Shown: positions 50,644 through 61,042 of the stretch, piece after piece | How the letters are laid out: each line of letters opens with the position of its first letter | Numbering within the stretch: position 1 is the stretch's first letter | Assembly (NCBI RefSeq): GCF_022815605.1 | Contig: NZ_JALGRP010000005.1 | Span: 1-64,000, forward strand | Reading direction: 5' to 3' | DNA length: 64,000 nucleotides | Source: Microbacterium sp. VKM Ac-2923 | GTDB lineage: Bacteria > Actinomycetota > Actinomycetes > Actinomycetales > Microbacteriaceae | Translations under genes and position numbers: made by a program | The notes under the pieces: generated by a model | What the model was told of the DNA's origin: nothing | Seen by the model: the letters and a program-made list of their open reading frames with translations, nothing else | Database searches by the model: none

Positions 50644-51705
50644 CTACTCGGCCAGTTCTTTCGAGGTCTGCACCCAATCGTCGAGCTTCGCCGCTGCACG
50701 CCCGTCATCGATGGCCGCGACTGCGTCGGTCATCGCTTCGGCGAGACGCTCGAGGATCGGACGCTGCACCTCGGCCGCGTCTTGGAAGAGCCGGTAGGAG
50801 ACCAGGCCGGCGGCGGCGTTCAGAAGCACGATGTCGCGGACGGGGCCTGCCTGACCGGCGAGCACGCGTCGAACGACGTCGGCGTTGTGGTCCGGTGACC
50901 CGCCGAGCAGGTCGTCGATGTCGGCGAGAGGGATGCCGAGATCCCGCGGATCCAGATCATGCTCGTGCACGTCGCCGCGGCTGATCTCCCACACGCGGCT
51001 GTGCCCGGTCGTGGTCAGCTCGTCGAGTCCGTCATCACCGCGGAACACCAGGGCGGTTGCCCCGCGTGTCCGGAAGACGCCCGTGATCAGCGGCACCCGA
51101 TCGAGGTGCGCGACGCCCACGGCGTTAGCCTCGGCGCGGGCGGGGTTGCACAGGGGGCCCAGGAAGTTGAAGACCGTCGGAACGCCAAGCTCGGCCCGCG
51201 TGGGGCCGGCGTGGCGGAACCCGGGGTGGAACGCGGACGCGAAGGCGAACGTGATGCCCGTGCGATCGAGCGTCTCGGCCACCTTCTCGGGCGTGAGGGT
51301 CAACGCGATCCCCAGCGACGACAACACGTCCGACGATCCCGACGCGGAACTGGCGGCGCGGTTGCCGTGCTTGACGACCGGGACTCCGGATGCCGCCGCC
51401 ACGATGGCCGCCATGGTCGACACGTTCACCGTGCCGAATCGGTCGCCGCCGGTTCCGACGATGTCGAGTACCTCGGCCCGGACCGGGAGCGGAACCGCCG
51501 CCTCGAGGATCGCGTCGCGGAAGCCGACGATCTCTTCGACGGTCTCCCCTTTGGCGCGCAGCGCGACCAGGAATCCGGCGAGCTGCGAGGGCGTCGCCTC
51601 GCCGGCCATGACCTGCCTCATCGCCCAGGTCGATTCGGAGACGCTGAGGTCGTCGCCGGCCAGCAGCGACGAGAGCAGATCGGGCCAGGTGAAGCGTTCC
51701 GCCAT
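50644..51705 (-). CDS. trpD: Anthranilate phosphoribosyltransferase
   Basis: 353 residues. VLDIVGTGGDRFGTVNVSTM (PRPP binding, about 80) and KHGNRAASSASGSSDVL (about 111) are diagnostic, with FAFASAFHPGFRHAGPTRAE. It joins PRPP and anthranilate in tryptophan synthesis. No other trp gene is nearby. GGATC lies 4-5 nt before the ATG, a weak site. The PHP gene is co-transcribed downstream. Confidence 0.96.
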   Translation of the reverse strand: MAERFTWPDLLSSLLAGDDLSVSESTWAMRQVMAGEATPSQLAGFLVALRAKGETVEEIVGFRDAILEAAVPLPVRAEVLDIVGTGGDRFGTVNVSTMAAIVAAASGVPVVKHGNRAASSASGSSDVLSSLGIALTLTPEKVAETLDRTGITFAFASAFHPGFRHAGPTRAELGVPTVFNFLGPLCNPARAEANAVGVAHLDRVPLITGVFRTRGATALVFRGDDGLDELTTTGHSRVWEISRGDVHEHDLDPRDLGIPLADIDDLLGGSPDHNADVVRRVLAGQAGPVRDIVLLNAAAGLVSYRLFQDAAEVQRPILERLAEAMTDAVAAIDDGRAAAKLDDWVQTSKELAE

Positions 51706-51889
51706 GCGATGATCCTTTCACACGCGTGTCGTCCTGCCGCATCGGCGTCCATGCCGTCGCGGATGCCGATAGATCTTGCTCCGTACCGGGGATTCCTTGC
51801 TAATTCTGAGGCTTCCCTAAGTCTCGACGATGGAATATCTCATGTTCGGGATGGGATGATCGGGCCGCCGGATCGCGCATAATGGAACG

Positions 51890-52522
51890 GTGACGACCTC
51901 AGCGACGTATTCCCAGGCCGTGCGTGCCGTGAAGCGACCCGACCCGGTCGCCGTTGGCACCATCGTGTGGCTGGGCAGCGAGGTCATGTTCTTCGCCGGC
52001 CTGTTCGCGATCTACTTCACCTTGCGCAGCACCTCCGCGTCCCTGTGGGCCGAAGAGACCCAGCTGCTCAACGTCCCCTTCGCCCTGGTCAACACGCTCA
52101 TCCTCGTGCTGTCCTCGGTCACCTGCCAGATGGGCGTGTTCGCCGCCGAGCGGTACCAGCCGTACCGCACCGGCAAGGCCACCGGCTTCAAGCAGTGGGG
52201 AATGGTGGAGTGGTTCTACCTCACCTTCATCCTCGGCGCGGTCTTCGTGTCGGGTCAGGTGTGGGAGTACGCGACGCTGGTAGCCGAAGGCATGCCCATC
52301 AGCGCCAACCCCTACGCCTCGGCCTTCTATCTCACCACCGGCTTCCACGCCCTGCACGTGACGGGTGGCCTCATCGCCTTCTTGCTCGTGATCGGTCGCG
52401 CGTACGCCGTGAAGAACTTCGGGCGCAAAGAGATGACGACCTCGATCGTCGTGTCGTATTACTGGCACTTCGTCGACGTCGTCTGGATCGCCCTGTTCTT
52501 CGTCATCTACTTCCTCAAATAA
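51890..52522 (+). CDS. ctaE: Cytochrome c oxidase subunit III
   Basis: 210 residues with five hydrophobic segments. [20 protein letters not shown] and the C-terminal [16 protein letters not shown] and [20 protein letters not shown] are the COX3 marks. It is part of the aa3 oxidase that joins the bc1 complex in actinobacteria. CATAAT lies 6 nt before the GTG start, so it is probably leaderless. It heads the ctaE-qcrCAB operon. Confidence 0.96.
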   Translation: MTTSATYSQAVRAVKRPDPVAVGTIVWLGSEVMFFAGLFAIYFTLRSTSASLWAEETQLLNVPFALVNTLILVLSSVTCQMGVFAAERYQPYRTGKATGFKQWGMVEWFYLTFILGAVFVSGQVWEYATLVAEGMPISANPYASAFYLTTGFHALHVTGGLIAFLLVIGRAYAVKNFGRKEMTTSIVVSYYWHFVDVVWIALFFVIYFLK

Positions 52523-52538
52523 GAGAGCTGCACTTCAC

Positions 52539-53351
52539 ATGGCACGCGAGAAGAAAACTCGTCGGGCGTCCGGGCGCCGTAGCCCCTTGGCCGCCGCTGC
52601 GCTGATCGGTATCGGACTCCTCCTCACCGGAGGCGTCTACGCCGGTGCATCGGCCGCGATGGCCGCGACCTCCACCACGCCCGTGAGCGAGGCGAACTCC
52701 GCCAGCGCGGTCGAGGAGGGCGAGAAGCTGTTCCAGGCCAACTGCGCCACGTGCCACGGCCTGAACCTCGAAGGCAGCCAGCAGGGGCCGTCGCTGTTCG
52801 GTGTCGGCGAGTTGTCGGTGCATTTCCAGGTGTCGACCGGCCGCATGCCGCTGCAGGCCCAGGGCCCGCAGGCGCCGGTCAAGCCCGTCCAGTTCACCGA
52901 CGAGCAGATCAACGCGATCGCGGCCTACGTGCAGTCGTCCGCCCCCGGCCCGCAGTACCCGACCGAAGATCTGGTCGACGGCGAAGGCGATCTGTCGCAC
53001 GGTGCGGAGCTCTTCCGTATCAACTGCGCGATGTGCCACAACGTCGCCGGCGCCGGTGGCGCGCTGACCGAGGGCAAGTGGGCACCGGACCTCCACACCG
53101 TCAGCCCCGTGAACATGTACGCGGCGATGGTCACCGGACCGCAGAACATGCCGGTCTTCAACGACCTCAACCTCACCCCCGAAGACAAGCGCGACGTCAT
53201 CTCCTACCTGATGTACCTGCAGAAGACCGACTCCCCCGGTGGTTACGCCCTCGGGTCGCTGGGCCCGGTCTCCGAGGGTCTGTTCATCTGGATCTTCGGT
53301 ATCGGGGCGCTCATCGCCCTGACCGTGTGGATCACGGCGAAGTCCAACTGA
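52539..53351 (+). CDS. qcrC: Cytochrome bc1 complex dihaem cytochrome c subunit
   Basis: 270 residues. An N-terminal membrane helix (about 19-45), two c-type haem domains with CATCH (about 69) and CAMCH (about 166), and a C-terminal helix (about 242-264) are visible. It replaces soluble cytochrome c and passes electrons from the Rieske protein to oxidase in the supercomplex. Follows ctaE by 16 bp. Confidence 0.97.
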   Translation: MAREKKTRRASGRRSPLAAAALIGIGLLLTGGVYAGASAAMAATSTTPVSEANSASAVEEGEKLFQANCATCHGLNLEGSQQGPSLFGVGELSVHFQVSTGRMPLQAQGPQAPVKPVQFTDEQINAIAAYVQSSAPGPQYPTEDLVDGEGDLSHGAELFRINCAMCHNVAGAGGALTEGKWAPDLHTVSPVNMYAAMVTGPQNMPVFNDLNLTPEDKRDVISYLMYLQKTDSPGGYALGSLGPVSEGLFIWIFGIGALIALTVWITAKSN

Positions 53352-53390
53352 CCGTCGTCTTCGACATTACGTAAACGCACGAGGAGCACC

Positions 53391-54449
53391 ATGGCACACG
53401 AGGACGACGCACTCGAGCACGAGAGGGCTTCCTGGAAGCCCGGCTCGGGGCTCGCCGTCGCGGTTCCCGACGCCGCCAGCAACCCGGGACTGCCCGGTCA
53501 CCGTCAGCGGATGACCGACAAAGACCCGCAGGAGATGAAGCGTGCGGTCCGCACGGTCTACACCCTGTTCTACGTCTCGGTCGCGGCGAGCATCTGGGCG
53601 AGCATCGCCTACATGATCTTCCCGATCGAGTCCGGCGCGATGATCGACATCCGCTACAACAACCTCTTCATCGGGCTCGGCATCGCTTTCGCGCTGCTCG
53701 CGATCGGCATCGGCACCATTCACTGGGGCAAGTCGGTCATGTCCGACAAGGAGTACATCGAAGACCGGCATGCCACGCGCGGACGCGACGAGGTTCGCGA
53801 AGGTGCGATCAACGTCTTCGTCGAGGCCAATAAGGATTCGGGATTCGGTCGTCGCGAGATCATCCGCAACTCGATGTTCGCCGCCCTGGCCGCCTCCATC
53901 ATCCCGGGAATCACCCTGTTCCGCGGTCTGGCACCTCAGGATCAGGACCCCGTGAAGCTGCTGAGCCACACGATGTGGAAAGAGGGCATGCGCCTGTCGC
54001 ACGACCCCTCCGGTCGTCCGATCCGCGCGGCCGACGTCACGCTCGGTTCCGCGTTCCACGTCATCCCCGAAGAACTCGCCGGCCTCGGTCACGACGAGGG
54101 CTACCTGGAAGAAAAGGCGAAGGCGATCGTCCTGCTCATGCGCATGCAGCCGGAGCAGCTCAACCCCGAGACCAACAACCTGGACTGGTCGTACGACGGC
54201 ATCATCGCGTACTCGAAGGTCTGCACGCACGTCGGCTGCCCCGTGGCGCTGTACGAGCAGCAGACCCACCACCTCCTGTGCCCCTGCCACCAGTCGCAGT
54301 TCGACGTCGCCAACGGTGCGGCCGTCATCTTCGGCCCGGCCGCCCGTCCCCTGCCGCAGCTCCCCATCACCGTCGACGCCGAGGGCTACCTCGTCGCGCA
54401 GAGTGACTTCCACGAGCCCGTCGGCCCCAGCTTCTGGGAGCGCTCATGA
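53391..54449 (+). CDS. qcrA: Cytochrome bc1 complex Rieske iron-sulfur subunit
   Basis: 352 residues. Three membrane helices in the first half (about 55-75, 85-105 and 165-180) are followed by the Rieske domain with CTHVGCPVALYEQ and LLCPCHQSQFD, which give two Cys and two His for [2Fe-2S]. The N-terminal extension is typical of actinobacteria. GAGGAG precedes the ATG. Overlaps qcrB (ATGA). Confidence 0.97.
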   Translation: MAHEDDALEHERASWKPGSGLAVAVPDAASNPGLPGHRQRMTDKDPQEMKRAVRTVYTLFYVSVAASIWASIAYMIFPIESGAMIDIRYNNLFIGLGIAFALLAIGIGTIHWGKSVMSDKEYIEDRHATRGRDEVREGAINVFVEANKDSGFGRREIIRNSMFAALAASIIPGITLFRGLAPQDQDPVKLLSHTMWKEGMRLSHDPSGRPIRAADVTLGSAFHVIPEELAGLGHDEGYLEEKAKAIVLLMRMQPEQLNPETNNLDWSYDGIIAYSKVCTHVGCPVALYEQQTHHLLCPCHQSQFDVANGAAVIFGPAARPLPQLPITVDAEGYLVAQSDFHEPVGPSFWERS

Positions 54450-56281
54450 GTACCGGTACTCACCCCACCGAGAACGTCACCACCGAACCGGCGGTCTACT
54501 CCGGTCCGCCGAAGGCGCCTGCGGGTCGTGACGGCAAGCCGCTCGGCGGCCGCTTCGTCGGCGCTACGGCGAACTACCTCGACGAGCGCACGAGCATGTC
54601 GGGGCTGGTCAAGGAGCTCGGCCGCAAGGTCTTCCCGGACCACTGGTCGTTCATGCTCGGCGAGATCGCGCTGTGGAGCTTCGTGGTGGTGCTGCTGTCC
54701 GGCACGTTCCTGACGTTCTTCTTCCAGGCATCGATGGTCGAGACGCACTACAACGGTGCGTACGAGCCCATGCGCGGCATCGCCATGTCGGCCGCCATGG
54801 AATCCGCCCTGCACATCTCGTTCGACCTGCGCGGTGGCCTCCTGGTCCGCCAGATCCACCACTGGGCCGCGCTCGTGTTCGTCGCCGGCATCGGTGTGCA
54901 CATGCTCCGCGTGTTCTTCACCGGTGCGTTCCGCAAGCCCCGCGAGCTCAACTGGGTCGTCGGCTTCATCCTCTTCATCCTCGCGATGGCCGAGGGCTTC
55001 ACCGGCTACTCGCTCCCCGACGACCTGCTGTCGGGCAACGGTCTGCGCATCATCGACGGCATGATCAAGGGCCTGCCGATCATCGGCACGTGGACGTCGT
55101 TCCTGCTCTTCGGCGGCGAGTTCCCGGGCACCGCGATCGTCGGCCGCCTGTATACGCTGCACATCCTGCTTCTGCCGGCGATCCTCGTCGCGCTGCTCGC
55201 CGTGCACCTCATGCTCATGATCATCAACAAGCACACACAGTTCGCCGGCCCCGCCCGCACGAACAGCAACGTCGTGGGCTACCCGATCATGCCGGTGTAC
55301 GCCTCCAAGATGGGTGGCTTCTTCTTCATCACCTTCGGTGTGATCGTCTTGATCGCCGCCTTGGTGACGATCAACCCCATCTGGAACTACGGTCCCTACG
55401 ACCCGTCGCCCGTCTCCGCCGGTACACAGCCCGACTGGTACATCGGCTTCGCCGACGGCATGCTGCGCCTCATCCCGCCGCACCTCGAGTTCGTGCTGTT
55501 CGACCACACGTTCTCGTGGAACATCATCATCCCCGTCGGCGTGCTGGGCTTGTTCATCGTCCTCGTGCTGATCTACCCCTTCATCGAGGCGTGGGTCACC
55601 GGCGACAAGCGCGAGCACCACATCGCCCAGCGTCCGCGCAACGCGGCGACCCGCACCGCGATCGGTGCGGCGGGTGTGACGTTCTATGCGGTCATGTGGG
55701 CGGCGGCCTCGTCGGACATCATCGCGACGCATTTCCACCTCACGATGGAAGGCGTCATCCACGTCCTTCAGGCTCTGCTGATCGTCGGCCCGATCCTCGC
55801 GTACTTCGTCACGAAGCGCGTCTGCATCGCACTGCAGAAGAAGGACCGCGAGATCGCTCTGCACGGATACGAGTCGGGCCGTATCGTCCGTCTCCCGGGC
55901 GGAGAGTACATCGAGGTCCATCAGCCGGTGGACGAGTTCGAGCGCTGGAAGCTCGTCGACAACGAGACGTACGAGCCCCTCGTCGTCCGCCCGAACGACA
56001 AGGGCCAGATCCCTTGGCACGAGAACATCCGTGCGTCGGTGTCGCGCTGGTTCTTCGAGGACCGCCTCGCCCCGCTCACGCAAGCGGAGATCGATGCGGC
56101 CGTCGCTCACCAGCACCACGAGCTGGATCACATCTCGCACGAGGAGACCGACGAGATCGCCGGCGCCAACGCTCGCGCCGACGAGGACGGCCGCCCGCGG
56201 AACGCTGTAGGCGAGCGCGTGGAGGTCGAGATTCCCGCTCCGAAGGGTCTGGGCGAGCCCAAGCACGACAAGGGCGAGTAA
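54446..56281 (+). CDS. qcrB: Cytochrome bc1 complex cytochrome b subunit
   Basis: 611 residues with about eight hydrophobic segments. The haem-ligating His pairs lie in the GGLLVRQIHHWAALVFVAGI region and in LLLPAILVALLAVHLMLMII. ISTLHILLLP-type and GTWTSFLLFGGEFPG motifs are Q-site parts. An extended cytosolic C-terminus (after about 440) is typical of actinobacterial QcrB. It oxidises menaquinol. Terminator follows. Confidence 0.97.
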   Translation: MSTGTHPTENVTTEPAVYSGPPKAPAGRDGKPLGGRFVGATANYLDERTSMSGLVKELGRKVFPDHWSFMLGEIALWSFVVVLLSGTFLTFFFQASMVETHYNGAYEPMRGIAMSAAMESALHISFDLRGGLLVRQIHHWAALVFVAGIGVHMLRVFFTGAFRKPRELNWVVGFILFILAMAEGFTGYSLPDDLLSGNGLRIIDGMIKGLPIIGTWTSFLLFGGEFPGTAIVGRLYTLHILLLPAILVALLAVHLMLMIINKHTQFAGPARTNSNVVGYPIMPVYASKMGGFFFITFGVIVLIAALVTINPIWNYGPYDPSPVSAGTQPDWYIGFADGMLRLIPPHLEFVLFDHTFSWNIIIPVGVLGLFIVLVLIYPFIEAWVTGDKREHHIAQRPRNAATRTAIGAAGVTFYAVMWAAASSDIIATHFHLTMEGVIHVLQALLIVGPILAYFVTKRVCIALQKKDREIALHGYESGRIVRLPGGEYIEVHQPVDEFERWKLVDNETYEPLVVRPNDKGQIPWHENIRASVSRWFFEDRLAPLTQAEIDAAVAHQHHELDHISHEETDEIAGANARADEDGRPRNAVGERVEVEIPAPKGLGEPKHDKGE

Positions 56282-56295
56282 CACACTCCTCAATG

Positions 56296-56330
56296 AAGAA
56301 GCCCCGGTGCCGACGGCACCGGGGCTTCTT
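56296..56330 (+). terminator. qcrB operon terminator
   Basis: AAGAAGCCCCGGTGCC-gac-GGCACCGGGGCTTCTT, a perfect 16-bp stem with a 3-nt loop followed by CGTGTCC. Confidence 0.9.
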
Positions 56331-56477
56331 CGTGTCCCCCGACCTCAGAAGGAGCTGCTGGCTGACAGAGCCAGCCGGGCCTGCCCACCGGGCCCGCCCG
56401 ACCGCTCTGGCAGGATCCCGCAGGACCATGGCATCCGGAGCCCTCCCTCCCCCACCTGCGTTCCCTAGCGTGGAACC

Positions 56478-56888
56478 ATGACGGACGCCCTCACCTACTT
56501 CCAGAATCGCCTCTCCTTCGAGACCGATCCGTCCGACGTCTACGCCGCGCAGAGGGCGGGTTCGCACTTCGTGCTCGTCGACGTCCGCAGTGACGAGGCG
56601 TGGGCGCAAGGGCGGATCGTCGGCGCCGTACACCTGCCGTACCGCCAGATCGCGGAGCGTGCACCCCGAGAGATCAGGCCCGACACCGCCGTGGTCGTGT
56701 ACTGCTGGAGTCCGGGTTGCAATGCCGGACAGAAAGCCGCCCTCGCCTTCGCGGAGCTGGGCTACTCGGTGAAAGAGATGATCGGCGGTTACGAGTACTG
56801 GGTCCGCGAGGGTCAGCCTTGCGAGAACGACGAAGGACCGGCTGAGCGAGTGTACGACCCGACCGTGATGGTCTTCCCCCGCCGCTGA
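56478..56888 (+). CDS. Rhodanese-domain protein
   Basis: 136 residues, one rhodanese domain: SHFVLVDVRSDEAWAQGRIV and VVVYCWSPGCNAGQKAAL, where the Cys of YCWSPGC is the likely active-site residue. Probably a sulfurtransferase or a thiol carrier; the partner is unknown. TAGCGT lies 6 nt before the ATG, so it is probably leaderless. Between the qcr and cta operons. Confidence 0.9.
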   Translation: MTDALTYFQNRLSFETDPSDVYAAQRAGSHFVLVDVRSDEAWAQGRIVGAVHLPYRQIAERAPREIRPDTAVVVYCWSPGCNAGQKAALAFAELGYSVKEMIGGYEYWVREGQPCENDEGPAERVYDPTVMVFPRR

Positions 56889-56982
56889 CGAGCTCGGACT
56901 CGTCCGCCCTGGGAGCCGGATGAGCTGATGAGGGAGCCGCCGGGAAGGCGCGCTCAGGCGCCTCCTGTCATAAGCTGCCGAG

Positions 56983-57948
56983 ATGCCGCACCCTCCCCTG
57001 GAGCCGTTCGCGACGGGCTTCCTCGACCGCCCGGACGGCGCACGCCTGTACTTCGAGACGTCGGGCAACCCCGCCGGCCGACCGGCGGTGTACCTCCACG
57101 GCGGCCCGGGTGGCGGTCTCGGTCAGGGAGGGTATCGTCGACGGTTCGATCCCGACCTTCACCTCATCATCGGCCTGGATCAGCGCGGCTGCGGACGGAG
57201 CACCCCGTGGGCATGCGACGACCTCGGAAGTATGAAGGATCAGACCACGGATCACCTGGTGGACGATCTGGAGGCTCTCCGTGACCACCTCCAGATCGAA
57301 GCGTGGCTCGTCCATGGTGTCTCCTGGGGCACGACCCTCGCTCTGGCCTACGCCTTGGCCCACCCGCACCGTGTGTCGGCGATCGTCTGCTTCGCCGTCA
57401 CCACAGGGAGCCGCTGGGAGATCGACTGGATCACCGACGGCGTTGCGGCGCTTTTCCCTGAGGCGCACGAGAAGCTGCGCGAGCCACTTCGATCCAACGA
57501 GCGGACGGTGGAGGGGTACGCACGCCTGCTCCGTGACCCGGACCCGCGGGTGCGCATCGACGCGGGCGACCGATGGGACGCCTGGGAAGCGACACACGTC
57601 TCTCTCGACCCATTCGCGACGCCCGCTCCGTTGCACGATGATGATCGACAACGTCTCACCTTTGCGACGCTCGTGACGCACTACTGGTCTCACGATTGCT
57701 TCCTGTCGGGCGACCGAGCTGTCCTTCGACGTGCACACCAACTCGCGGGCATTCCCGGCGTGCTCATCCACGGACGTCGCGACATCAGCGGCCCGTCGTT
57801 GACCGCATGGCAGCTGCACCGAGCGTGGCCCGGAAGTCGTCTCGAGATCGTCGAACAGGAGGGTCACGGAGGGCCGCGCAGCGCGGAGCTCGCCACGCAC
57901 GCCATCGACGCCTTCGCCCGAGCAGCAGGGCCAGTCGGCTCTGCGTGA
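56983..57948 (+). CDS. pip: Proline iminopeptidase (S33 alpha/beta hydrolase)
   Basis: 321 residues. VYLHGGPGGGL (oxyanion loop, about 36), GLDQRGCGRSTP (about 63) and the nucleophile elbow VHGVSWGTTLALAYA (Ser about 113) are hallmarks of prolyl aminopeptidase. The acid is in HGRRDISGP and the His in EQEGHGG. It releases N-terminal proline. TAAGCT lies 6 nt before the ATG, so it is probably leaderless. Confidence 0.93.
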   Translation: MPHPPLEPFATGFLDRPDGARLYFETSGNPAGRPAVYLHGGPGGGLGQGGYRRRFDPDLHLIIGLDQRGCGRSTPWACDDLGSMKDQTTDHLVDDLEALRDHLQIEAWLVHGVSWGTTLALAYALAHPHRVSAIVCFAVTTGSRWEIDWITDGVAALFPEAHEKLREPLRSNERTVEGYARLLRDPDPRVRIDAGDRWDAWEATHVSLDPFATPAPLHDDDRQRLTFATLVTHYWSHDCFLSGDRAVLRRAHQLAGIPGVLIHGRRDISGPSLTAWQLHRAWPGSRLEIVEQEGHGGPRSAELATHAIDAFARAAGPVGSA

Positions 57949-58059
57949 GTCGTCGGTGTCGGAGTCGCCTCCCCGGCAGACCCGCGGTCCGTCACGCCAC
58001 GCGAACGGTCGACCTCCGCGCTCCCTGCGACTGCGTCGTGCGCAGCCAGCGAAGACCGC

Positions 58060-58851
58060 TCAGGCGGTCTCGACGTCCTCTGCGAACCACCGGGCCGCCG
58101 AACCGAAGAAGACCGGATCGACCGTGGAACTGTCCTCGTCGTCCACGACATCGCAGACCACGACCGTGACGTTGTCGCGCGTGCCCGCCTCGAGGGCCAG
58201 GGCCACCGCGGAAACCGCAGCCGCCCGCGGGCCCGGGGCCTCGGCGATGAGGCGAGCGACATCGACCTCGGGTACGTAGTCGGTGAGCCCGTCGCTGCAG
58301 AGCACCCACCGGTCACCGATACGCGGCGGACGCGTGGCCACAGAAACGACGTCGCCCTCGGCACCACCCAGAGAGGCGGTGATGATGTTGCGGCGAGGGT
58401 GGGCCGCGGCGGCCTCGGGCGGAATGATCCCATGGTCGACCAACGCCTGGACGTACGAATCATCACGCGTCTCGCGCGAGAACTCGCCGTCGCGCAGCAG
58501 ATAAGCCCGCGAGTCTCCCGTGTGGGCCAGCAGGAGTTCGCCGGTCGTGCTCAGAAAGATCCCGGTGAACGTCGTCGCCATGCCTTCGAGCGCAGGATCG
58601 CGCTTCACGTGCGCCCGGATGTCCCAGTTCGCCTCGCGGATGCGCACGAGCAGGCCGTCGGCGTCGAGGCCTCCCCCTCGCGTCGCGACGAGGCGATGCA
58701 GCAATGCGGCTGAGGCCAGGTCACCCGACGGTCCGCCACCCACACCGTCGGCGACCGCCGCACCCCAGGACGCCGCGAACGCAGCGTCCTGGTTGGTGGG
58801 ACGGTGGGCGCCGGCATCAGAAACGGCGGCCGTGATAAGCCGAACGGGCAC
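58060..58851 (-). CDS. PP2C-family protein phosphatase
   Basis: 263 residues, one PPM domain. SDAGAHRPTNQDAAF, then AVADGVGGGPSGDLAS (metal Asp), LLLAHTGDSRAYLL, LCSDGLTDYV and TRDNVTVVVCDVV are in order. It removes phosphate from Ser/Thr of target proteins. The GTG start is 4 nt after the ctaF stop, so it belongs to the ctaCDF operon, which suggests phospho-control linked to respiration (inferred). Confidence 0.92.
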   Translation of the reverse strand: MPVRLITAAVSDAGAHRPTNQDAAFAASWGAAVADGVGGGPSGDLASAALLHRLVATRGGGLDADGLLVRIREANWDIRAHVKRDPALEGMATTFTGIFLSTTGELLLAHTGDSRAYLLRDGEFSRETRDDSYVQALVDHGIIPPEAAAAHPRRNIITASLGGAEGDVVSVATRPPRIGDRWVLCSDGLTDYVPEVDVARLIAEAPGPRAAAVSAVALALEAGTRDNVTVVVCDVVDDEDSSTVDPVFFGSAARWFAEDVETA

Positions 58852-58855
58852 AGGA

Positions 58856-59272
58856 TCAGCGCGCGAAGTACCCGCGGTAGTACTCGTACACCCAACCGAC
58901 AATCGCGACGACGAACACCGCGAATCCAACGGGGACGAGCCAGCTGCCCACGGCAAGACCGATCACGGCGATCGCCGCCGACGCAGCGAGCACGATGGGC
59001 CACCACGACCACGGGCTGAACTCGCCCATCTCGGGGTCGCCGTCGTCGATATCGGCCGTCAAAGTGTCTTCGGGCAGTTCACCGCGCTGCGCCTTGAGGA
59101 CACGGCCGATGTAGAACGCGATCATCGTCGACATGAGGCCGAGGAATGACAGCGCGACAGTCCCGACCCACTCGACGCCGCCGTGCTGGATGAGGCTCCA
59201 GACGGTGTAGATCGCCGCGATGAGGAATGAGAAGACCGCGAGGATCCACCAGAGGTTGACATTGGTACGCAT
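58856..59272 (-). CDS. ctaF: Cytochrome c oxidase subunit IV (actinobacterial type)
   Basis: 138 residues with four membrane segments (about 7-24, 31-50, 85-103 and 107-128). NVNLWWILAVFSFLIAAIYT and WPIVLAASAAIAVIGLAVGS, ending EYYRGYFAR, fit actinobacterial CtaF. It stabilises the aa3 oxidase in the supercomplex. Between ctaD (4 bp) and the PP2C gene. Confidence 0.94.
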   Translation of the reverse strand: MRTNVNLWWILAVFSFLIAAIYTVWSLIQHGGVEWVGTVALSFLGLMSTMIAFYIGRVLKAQRGELPEDTLTADIDDGDPEMGEFSPWSWWPIVLAASAAIAVIGLAVGSWLVPVGFAVFVVAIVGWVYEYYRGYFAR

Positions 59273-59276
59273 CGGA

Positions 59277-61040
59277 TTACTTGACCTCTCCGGCCGCAGC
59301 GTCGACAACAGGTGCGTCGGGTGCGTCCTTGGCCGGACCCACGCCGACCGGGATGCCGGCCTCGGGGTGGTTCAGGTCGAACGCGGGACGTTCACTGCGG
59401 ATGCGCGGAATAGAGGTGAAGTTGTGACGCGGCGGCGGGCACGACGTGGCCCATTCGAGCGACGCGCCGTAGCCCCACGGGTCGTCCACCGTCACGCGCG
59501 GCGCCTTGCGCGCCGTGATCCAGACGTTCAGCAGGAACGGGATCATCGAGGCGCCGAGGATCATCGAGCCCACGGTGGAGAGCTGGTTCTCCCACGCCCA
59601 TCCGTCGGCCGCCGCGTAGTCGGCGTAGCGGCGGACCATACCGTCGACGCCGAGCCAGTGCTGGATGAGGAAGGTCATGTGGAAGCCGACGAACAGCATC
59701 CAGAAGTGCACCATTCCGAGACGCTCATTGAGCATCTTCCCGGTCCACTTGGGCCACCAGAAGTAGAAGCCGGCGAACATCGCGAACACCACGGTGCCGA
59801 ACACGACGTAGTGGAAGTGCGCCACGACGAAGTACGAGTCGGACAGGTGGAAGTCCAGCGGGGGCGAGGCGAGGATGACACCGGTCAGACCGCCGAAGAC
59901 GAACGACACGAGGAACCCGAGAGCGAAGACCATGGGCGTCTCGAAAGTGACCGATCCTCGCCACAGCGTGCCTATCCAGTTGAAGATCTTCACGCCCGTC
60001 GGGACGGCGATGAGCATCGTCATGAGCGCGAAGAAGGGCAGCAGCACCCCGCCGGTGACGTACATGTGGTGCGCCCACACGGCCACCGAGAGCGCCGCGA
60101 TCGCGATCGTCGCGTAGACGAGGGTCTTGTATCCGAAGATCGGTTTGCGGCTGAACACCGGGAAGATCTCGGACACGATGCCGAAGAACGGCAGCGCGAT
60201 GATGTACACCTCGGGGTGGCCGAAGAACCAGAACAGATGCTGCCAGAGCAGGACGCCGCCGTTCTCGGGGCTGTAGATGTGCGAGCCGAGCACGCGGTCG
60301 GCGGCAGCGGCGAAGATGGCTGCCGCGAGCACGGGGAATGCCAGCAGGATCAGGATGCTCGTGATGAGGGTGTTCCACGAGAAGATCGGCATGCGCCACA
60401 TGGTCATGCCGGGGGCGCGCATCGTCAGCACGGTGGTGATGAAGTTCACCGCACCGAGGATCGTGCCGAAACCGCTGATGCCGAGACCGAGCATCCACAG
60501 GTTTCCACCGACGCCCGGCGAGAAGCTCGCATTCGCCAGCGGCTGATAGGCGAACCACCCGAAGCCGGCCGCACCCTGAGGGGTGAGGAAGCCGGACACG
60601 GCGATAGTCGAGCCGAAGAGGAAGAGCCAGAACGCGAAGGCATTCAGACGCGGGAACGCCACGTCAGGGGCACCGATCTGCAGCGGCAGCAGCGCGTTGG
60701 CGAAACCGGCGAAGAGCGGAGTCGCGAACATCAGCAGCATGATCGTGCCGTGCATGGTGAAGAGCTGGTTGTACTGCTCTTTCGTCGGGATGATCTGCAT
60801 GCCCGGCTCGAAGAGCTCAGCACGGATGATCAGAGCCATCACGCCACCGAGCATGAAGAACAGGACGGACGCGATCAGGTACATGTACCCGATGGTCTTG
60901 TGGTCGGTGGACGTGATCCACTTGACGACCAGGTTGCCCTTCTGCTCGACACGCGTGGTGCTCAGCAGTGCGGCTTGACGCGGCGGGAGAGTCGTCGGCC
61001 GCGAAGGGCCCGTCCCCTGGAGCGGAAGCGTCGTGGCCAT
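59277..61040 (-). CDS. ctaD: Cytochrome c oxidase subunit I
   Basis: 587 residues, twelve hydrophobic segments. [20 protein letters not shown] (haem a His), [19 protein letters not shown] (CuB His and Tyr), [11 protein letters not shown] (two CuB His) and [12 protein letters not shown] (haem His pair) are all present. It reduces oxygen and pumps protons. An ATG at 61040 or a GTG at 61046 that overlaps the ctaC stop are both possible starts. Confidence 0.97.
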   Translation of the reverse strand: MATTLPLQGTGPSRPTTLPPRQAALLSTTRVEQKGNLVVKWITSTDHKTIGYMYLIASVLFFMLGGVMALIIRAELFEPGMQIIPTKEQYNQLFTMHGTIMLLMFATPLFAGFANALLPLQIGAPDVAFPRLNAFAFWLFLFGSTIAVSGFLTPQGAAGFGWFAYQPLANASFSPGVGGNLWMLGLGISGFGTILGAVNFITTVLTMRAPGMTMWRMPIFSWNTLITSILILLAFPVLAAAIFAAAADRVLGSHIYSPENGGVLLWQHLFWFFGHPEVYIIALPFFGIVSEIFPVFSRKPIFGYKTLVYATIAIAALSVAVWAHHMYVTGGVLLPFFALMTMLIAVPTGVKIFNWIGTLWRGSVTFETPMVFALGFLVSFVFGGLTGVILASPPLDFHLSDSYFVVAHFHYVVFGTVVFAMFAGFYFWWPKWTGKMLNERLGMVHFWMLFVGFHMTFLIQHWLGVDGMVRRYADYAAADGWAWENQLSTVGSMILGASMIPFLLNVWITARKAPRVTVDDPWGYGASLEWATSCPPPRHNFTSIPRIRSERPAFDLNHPEAGIPVGVGPAKDAPDAPVVDAAAGEVK

Positions 61041-61042
61041 GA

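Noticed and set aside
54386-56293. A 635-codon minus-strand frame opposite qcrB
   Set aside because: It is antisense to a certain respiratory gene; composition is Asp/Val/Arg-rich with no homologous pattern.
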